From assembly GCA_964651495.1 (NCBI GenBank), contig CAZYWP010000031.1, positions 1 to 26,381 of the forward strand: a DNA stretch of 26,381 bases, written 5' to 3'. The stretch is from CAZNVB01 sp964651495. Lineage in GTDB: Bacteria; Acidobacteriota; Aminicenantia; Aminicenantales; UBA8522. Under the pieces are notes generated by a model that was not told the origin of the DNA, searched no databases, and worked only from the letters and a program-made list of their open reading frames with translations. Shown piece by piece: positions 22,621 through 26,381 of the stretch (positions within the stretch are counted from its first letter, which is position 1; every line of letters starts with the position of its first letter). Made by a program: the position numbers and the translations under genes.

Positions 22621-23814
22621 ATGAACAGGCTCACGCCCAGGCTTATCATCTCCCTCTTGACGTTCGTGCTCCTCCCGTCGAATTCACCGGGCGAACGGCC
22701 GCTGAACCCGGACCGGACCTGGGTCAAGATCGCCGGCGAAATTTACGGCGCCAGGCCGGACGAGCGCGGCCCGATCGGAGGCGGCAAAGGGTATCAGAAT
22801 ACGATCACCGACGGAAATATTCGGGTGCGCACGGTCGACGAACTGGCCGCCGCCCTCAAAACGGCTCAGCCTGGCCAGACCGTGTTCCTCCCCGGGGACT
22901 CAGAATTCGAGTGCACGGACCTGATCTTCGCCGAGGATTTCCACGTCGATGTCCCGGCAAGCGTGACCCTGGCCGGCGACCGGGGATTCCGCGGGTCGCC
23001 GGGCGCGCTGATCTACAGCGATGCGTTCTCCACCAAGCCGCTGATCCGAATCCTGGGCCCTGGCGCCCGCATCACCGGACTGAGGCTGCGCGGTCCCGAC
23101 CCCAAGCGGCGACTCGAGCACCACAAACGCTCATTCAACGCGGCCAGGGGCGACGACAAGCAGCAGCACGACTACTATTACCGCCTGCCGGTGTCGATCG
23201 GCATCCAGACGGAGTTTGATAACCTCGAAGTGGACAACTGCGATCTGTCGGGATGGAGCCACGTGGCCGTCTTCCTGGCCGCGGGCAGCGGCCATCGCAT
23301 CCACCACAACTCCATCCATCACAACCAATTGAACGGCCTGGGGTACGGCATATCACACGGGTACGGCACAGCGGCCTCGTCGCTGATCGAATGCAACCTC
23401 TTCGATTTCAACCGTCACTCGATCGCCGGCACCGGCGCTCCCGGGAACAGCTATGAGGCCAGAAACAACGTCGAACTGGGCGAATCCCTGAGCCATAATT
23501 TCGACATGCACGGCGGCCGGGACCGAAAGGACGGCACCGAGATCGCCGGCGACCTCATCCGGATCCATCACAATACTTTCCTCGGTTGGAAGGTGCGGGC
23601 GGTGGTGATCCGCGGCATCCCCCGCGAGGAGGCGCGCATCGATCACAATTGGTTTGCTCACGACCGGCCGGACGAAAACCTAATCGGCCCCTGGCCACTG
23701 ACCGCGGAGAGCCGGATCTCCCTGGAGAACAACGCCTACGGCCGGCGCCATCCGACGGTGCGCGACCGGAAGGCGGAAGGAAAAACGGCTGATGTTCTTT
23801 TGAACAGGAGATAA
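22621..23814 (+). CDS. Secreted right-handed parallel beta-helix protein (pectate-lyase-like fold)
   Basis: 397 residues with a signal peptide (about 1-24). The front, VRTVDELAAALKTAQPGQTVFLPG, is the usual entry cap of parallel beta-helix enzymes such as polysaccharide lyases and PbH1-repeat proteins. Repeating rungs follow: ITGLRLRG, DNLEVDNCDLSGW, HRIHHNSIHHNQLNGLGYG, SLIECNLFDFNRHSI, IRIHHNTFLGW and ARIDHNWFAHD. Histidine- and asparagine-rich rungs are typical, but I see no motif that fixes a catalytic class, so lyase, hydrolase and non-enzymatic binding all remain open. It has its own strong promoter and is followed 7 bases later by the transmembrane kinase gene, whose ribosome site AGGAG lies in this gene's last codons. 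Confidence 0.75.
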   Translation: MNRLTPRLIISLLTFVLLPSNSPGERPLNPDRTWVKIAGEIYGARPDERGPIGGGKGYQNTITDGNIRVRTVDELAAALKTAQPGQTVFLPGDSEFECTDLIFAEDFHVDVPASVTLAGDRGFRGSPGALIYSDAFSTKPLIRILGPGARITGLRLRGPDPKRRLEHHKRSFNAARGDDKQQHDYYYRLPVSIGIQTEFDNLEVDNCDLSGWSHVAVFLAAGSGHRIHHNSIHHNQLNGLGYGISHGYGTAASSLIECNLFDFNRHSIAGTGAPGNSYEARNNVELGESLSHNFDMHGGRDRKDGTEIAGDLIRIHHNTFLGWKVRAVVIRGIPREEARIDHNWFAHDRPDENLIGPWPLTAESRISLENNAYGRRHPTVRDRKAEGKTADVLLNRR

Positions 23815-23821
23815 GTGTCGG

Positions 23822-25855
23822 GTGACTCTGACCAAAACCTACGGAACACCCATCACGCCTGCCCTTTCCCCGGGGACGACCCTCGCGGGGAAATATTCGA
23901 TCCGGGGAGAGATCGGCCGAGGGGGGATGGGGATTGTTTATGAAGCCGAGGACATCCAGCTCAAACGGACCGTCGCCTTAAAGTTTTTGTCGCCTGACCT
24001 GGCCCTCGATCCGGGGCACAGGAAGCTTTTCACTCGAGAGGCTCAGACCGCCTCCGCTCTGAACCATCCCAACATCTGCACAGTCTATGAAGTCGGAGAA
24101 GCCGGAGGGGATTCATATATTGCGATGGAATACATCGAGGGCCGGCCGCTCGATAGCTTAATCCCCCCGGAGGGGTTGGCGGCCGATGAGCTCATGCGCT
24201 ACGCGACCCAGATTACCGAAGGGATTCAGCACGCTCATGAACGGGACATTATCCACAGGGACCTCAAAGCCTCTAATATCATGATCACGCCCGAAGGACG
24301 GGCCAAGATTCTGGACTTTGGGTTGGCCAAGCGCATAGCCGGCTCAGAACTGAAACAGCTGACGCTGTCACAGATGTCTTTGACCGAGGAGGGCTTCATC
24401 GCGGGGACGCTGCCTTATCTCGCCCCCGAATTGCTGCACGGGAATTCCGCCGATGCCCGGAGTGACATCTGGGCGCTCGGCGTGATCCTGTATCAGATGA
24501 CTTCGGGAAGGCTTCCATTCGAAGGGAAGACGGGATTCGCGCTGACATCATCCATTCTGAGGGATACTTCGTCCCCCCTTCCCCCAGAGGTGCCGGCCGG
24601 TCTGCGCGCCGTCATTCAGAAATGCCTCGAGAAAGACCTGGGAAAAAGGTTTCAGGCGGTGAGCGAGGTACGAAGGGCGCTTGAGGCTTTGGCCCACTTG
24701 ACAGGTTCCGGGCCGACCGCTGGGACGTCCAGGCCATGGCCCAAATGGGGCAGCTGGACATTGTTCGCGGCCGGCCTCTGCATCGCCGGGATATTGATCA
24801 TGATCCTGTCGCCAAAAAACAGCCTGAAGCGGGAGATTGAAAGAAGCCAAGCGGCCCTCAGCACGGGAGCCCGAGCCTCCCCGAATCCCGATGCCAATGA
24901 ATATTTCGAAAAGGGAATGCTCTTTCTTAAAGCCCAGTTTGACCTGCCAAGAGCCAGAACGATGCTGGAGAAGGCACTGGAGTTCGATCCCAAGTTCGCG
25001 GAGGCCCGAGCCTGGTATGGGTTCACGTTTGTCCTCGAAATCGACAGCGGTTATTCCAATGACACGAACTGGCTCTATAAGGCGGAACAAGAGCTGCGTC
25101 AGGCCTTGCGGGATGACGCCAAGTCCGCCCGGGCTCATTCTGGTCTTGCAGCCTCCTATTTTTATCAGGGACGGAAAGAGTTAGCCTTCGAGGAGGCTAA
25201 AAGAGCTCTGGAAATTGATCCGAACGAAATAGACGCAATAAATTGGCTGTCCAATTATTATGCGTCGAATGGCGATTACGCTTCGGCTAAGAATCTGCTT
25301 TATCCGATGCTCCAGCGCGACCCGCTATTTTTCCCGGGCCGCATGAACCTGGGAGGGATCCTACGTGTGGAGGGCGATGTCGCCGGGGCTATCCGCGAGC
25401 AGAAGAAGATCTTGGAGCAGGATCCCCGGAACCTCTATGCATCTCAGAAGCTGGCGCGAGCCTTGATAGATGGAAATGACCTTTCCGGGGCGCGCCGGAC
25501 CCTGGAGCCTCTTTCTTCCGGGGATCAGATGTGCTACGAGGTCAGGCTGACTTGGGCCCTATTGCTGGCCTTGGAGGGGAAGACACAAGATGCCCTGAAA
25601 AAAATGGACAGCGATTGCCAAAAATACGGCGCTTTGGCCTTCTGGTCGACTTCGGTGGTCGCGGAATTCTATGCTGTCGTCGGGGAGCCGGAGAAAGCTC
25701 TGGATTGGCTCGAGCGGACCGTCCGCAACGGCGACGAGCGCGCTGAGTGGTTCCGCCGCGATCCTCTGCTCGCAAAAGTCCGGGATCTCCCCCGTTTCCG
25801 GCAAATCCTCGAGTCGATCGACCTTCGTCGGAAAACTCGAACGGGGTCAAAATGA
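23822..25855 (+). CDS. Transmembrane Ser/Thr protein kinase (Hanks/PknB type) with extracytoplasmic TPR domain
   Basis: 677 residues. The kinase domain (about 25-290) has the glycine loop GRGGMGIVYEAED, Lys54 (VALKFL), Glu73, HRDLKASN (Asp147, Asn152), DFG (Asp165), GTLPYLAPE, and DIWALGVILYQMTSGRLPF, so it should be active. A single membrane helix lies at about 312-329. The remaining ~345 residues are predicted outside the cytoplasm and contain tandem TPR-like pairs (for example ARTMLEKALEFDPKFAEARAWYG and AFEEAKRALEIDPNEIDAINWLS). The start is GTG 23822 behind AGGAG at a long spacing of about 11 bases. The architecture is common in Acidobacteriota-type genomes. Its phosphothreonine products could recruit the FHA-PP2C protein of the left operon; this is inference. 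Confidence 0.93.
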   Translation: MTLTKTYGTPITPALSPGTTLAGKYSIRGEIGRGGMGIVYEAEDIQLKRTVALKFLSPDLALDPGHRKLFTREAQTASALNHPNICTVYEVGEAGGDSYIAMEYIEGRPLDSLIPPEGLAADELMRYATQITEGIQHAHERDIIHRDLKASNIMITPEGRAKILDFGLAKRIAGSELKQLTLSQMSLTEEGFIAGTLPYLAPELLHGNSADARSDIWALGVILYQMTSGRLPFEGKTGFALTSSILRDTSSPLPPEVPAGLRAVIQKCLEKDLGKRFQAVSEVRRALEALAHLTGSGPTAGTSRPWPKWGSWTLFAAGLCIAGILIMILSPKNSLKREIERSQAALSTGARASPNPDANEYFEKGMLFLKAQFDLPRARTMLEKALEFDPKFAEARAWYGFTFVLEIDSGYSNDTNWLYKAEQELRQALRDDAKSARAHSGLAASYFYQGRKELAFEEAKRALEIDPNEIDAINWLSNYYASNGDYASAKNLLYPMLQRDPLFFPGRMNLGGILRVEGDVAGAIREQKKILEQDPRNLYASQKLARALIDGNDLSGARRTLEPLSSGDQMCYEVRLTWALLLALEGKTQDALKKMDSDCQKYGALAFWSTSVVAEFYAVVGEPEKALDWLERTVRNGDERAEWFRRDPLLAKVRDLPRFRQILESIDLRRKTRTGSK

Positions 25856-25856
25856 T

Positions 25857-25876
25857 AGGGACCAGCAGTGGTCCCT
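25857..25876 (+). terminator. 8-bp hairpin right after the kinase gene
   Basis: AGGGACCA (25857-25864) and TGGTCCCT (25869-25876) form a perfect stem with a 4-base loop, starting two bases after the TGA. It lacks a T-run, so it is a transcript-end stem or factor-dependent terminator at best. Confidence 0.45.
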
Positions 25877-25944
25877 CCATTGTGCGGCTCCGAGTTAGGG
25901 TTAAGAACCAAAATTAGGAAAGTGCTTGGGTATCAAGAGAAAAC

Positions 25945-26036
25945 TGGTGCCGGAGGAGGGAATCGAACCCACACCCGAGTCGCCCCGGAGTGGATTTTGA
26001 GTCCAGAAGGCCCACCGGGACCTCTACCCTCCCGGC
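25945..26036 (-). tRNA. tRNA with anticodon CAA (reads UUG, Leu), unusual cloverleaf
   Basis: A 92-base class II tRNA with encoded CCA (25947-25945). The T-loop is TTCGATT, the anticodon loop CTCAAAA with anticodon CAA at 25999-25997, and the variable arm CCGGG-GCGA-CTCGG. Discriminator A fits leucine. Oddities: the D-arm is a perfect 6-bp stem (AGGTCC/GGGCCT) with a 4-base CGGT loop, as in selenocysteine tRNA, not the short-stem, large-loop D-arm of tRNA-Leu. The acceptor plus T stems pair best as 9+3 (one A-C mismatch) rather than 7+5 (two mismatches). The first anticodon-stem pair is C-C. It may be a divergent tRNA-Leu, a tRNA-Sec-derived or 'allo-tRNA'-like molecule, or a decayed gene. 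TTGACA (26077-26072) and TATAAA (26049-26044) lie upstream but 22 bases apart. Confidence 0.75.
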
Positions 26037-26037
26037 C

Positions 26038-26381
26038 GTTCTCTTTATACATGCCTGTCTTCCGGCCTCTTTGTCAAGCCGCTGTGGTTGAAATATTCGA
26101 GCGGAGCGACAGATGGGAAATCCGATGATCTAGGAAAATTAGTCGCGGAAGATATTATTACCTCAGCCCCTCCAGTCCCTTCCTGGCATCCTCAACCTCG
26201 GGGAGGCCGGGGTTTGCGCCTGGACGGCGATGGCGAAGACCAATACCACCACGCTGACCGCACTATTTGAATGCGAAAACGTACTCCTGGATGCCGTGAC
26301 GCAACAGGAAGGAACTGGATACAGTAAATCGTGCCATGAGTCTGGCGATATCCCGCGGCTGATGGCGCGGGCATGGTCTCG
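26038..26381. other. Right end of window, no confident gene
   Basis: Only short frames occur here. On the minus strand, one frame around 26180-26290 has a signal-peptide-like hydrophobic run (AVSVVVLVFAIAVQAQ) that stops soon after, and a second frame just beside it ends in a plausible C-terminal helix (EVEDARKGLEGLR) at a TAA. These could be pieces of a decayed secreted-protein gene, but no start, ribosome site or family supports them. Confidence 0.4.

Noticed and set aside
25945..26036. A standard tRNA-Sec with anticodon TCA
   Set aside because: GGA/TCC pairing fixes the 7-base loop as CTCAAAA, so positions 34-36 are CAA; the acceptor/T total is 12 pairs rather than 13.
26192..26374. A 60-codon minus-strand open frame near the right edge
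   Set aside because: No ribosome site, low-complexity basic tail and no recognisable domain.

Overview
The window reads as a moderately GC-rich bacterial chromosome segment, not a phage or plasmid. It carries a primary sigma factor, a tRNA, lipoprotein and secretion signals, several Shine-Dalgarno sites and good sigma-70 promoters. A Hanks-type kinase fused to TPRs, HEAT-tailed ATP/ADP-translocase-like proteins and many secreted proteins of poorly known families suggest an Acidobacteriota or Aminicenantes-like lineage. That placement is inference; no marker here proves it.

Layout. 1-182 is the tail of an unrecognised gene. 183-547 is intergenic, with a 12-bp hairpin and a short inverted-repeat element. 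548-10205 (minus) is a probable operon read right to left: STAS protein, two tandem NTT-type transporters with HEAT-repeat tails, an FHA-GAF-PP2C phosphatase, a heparan-alpha-glucosaminide acetyltransferase-like membrane protein, and a NamZ/DUF1343 exo-muramidase. Divergent from it is rpoD (10375-11922). Then come a NYN-LOTUS protein and an ABM-fold protein (both minus). 13327-16706 (plus) is a three-gene unit: exported Shelph-type phosphatase, exported Fam20-like (probably pseudo-) kinase, and a third NTT-type transporter. 16719-17594 (minus) is an SdiA-regulated-type lipoprotein. 17937-19677 (plus) holds two tandem secreted Fam20-like kinases. 19674-20096 (minus) is an RsbW-like ATPase, and 20242-21923 (minus) an ABC-2 exporter pair. 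22222-25855 (plus) has a HicB-like orphan, a secreted beta-helix protein and a transmembrane Ser/Thr kinase with TPRs. The window ends with a minus-strand tRNA of odd shape.

How the genes may work together. Two themes stand out. First, three paralogous exported proteins carry the sequence hallmarks of the Fam20 secretory-kinase fold. One sits between an exported PPP-family phosphatase and an ATP/ADP-translocase-like permease. This suggests a periplasmic or extracellular protein-phosphorylation system with its own nucleotide transporter. Second, the parts of a partner-switching circuit (PP2C phosphatase, STAS antagonist, RsbW-like kinase) lie around rpoD, and two of them share the operon with HEAT-tailed transporters. 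Both readings are hypotheses built on family recognition and gene order.
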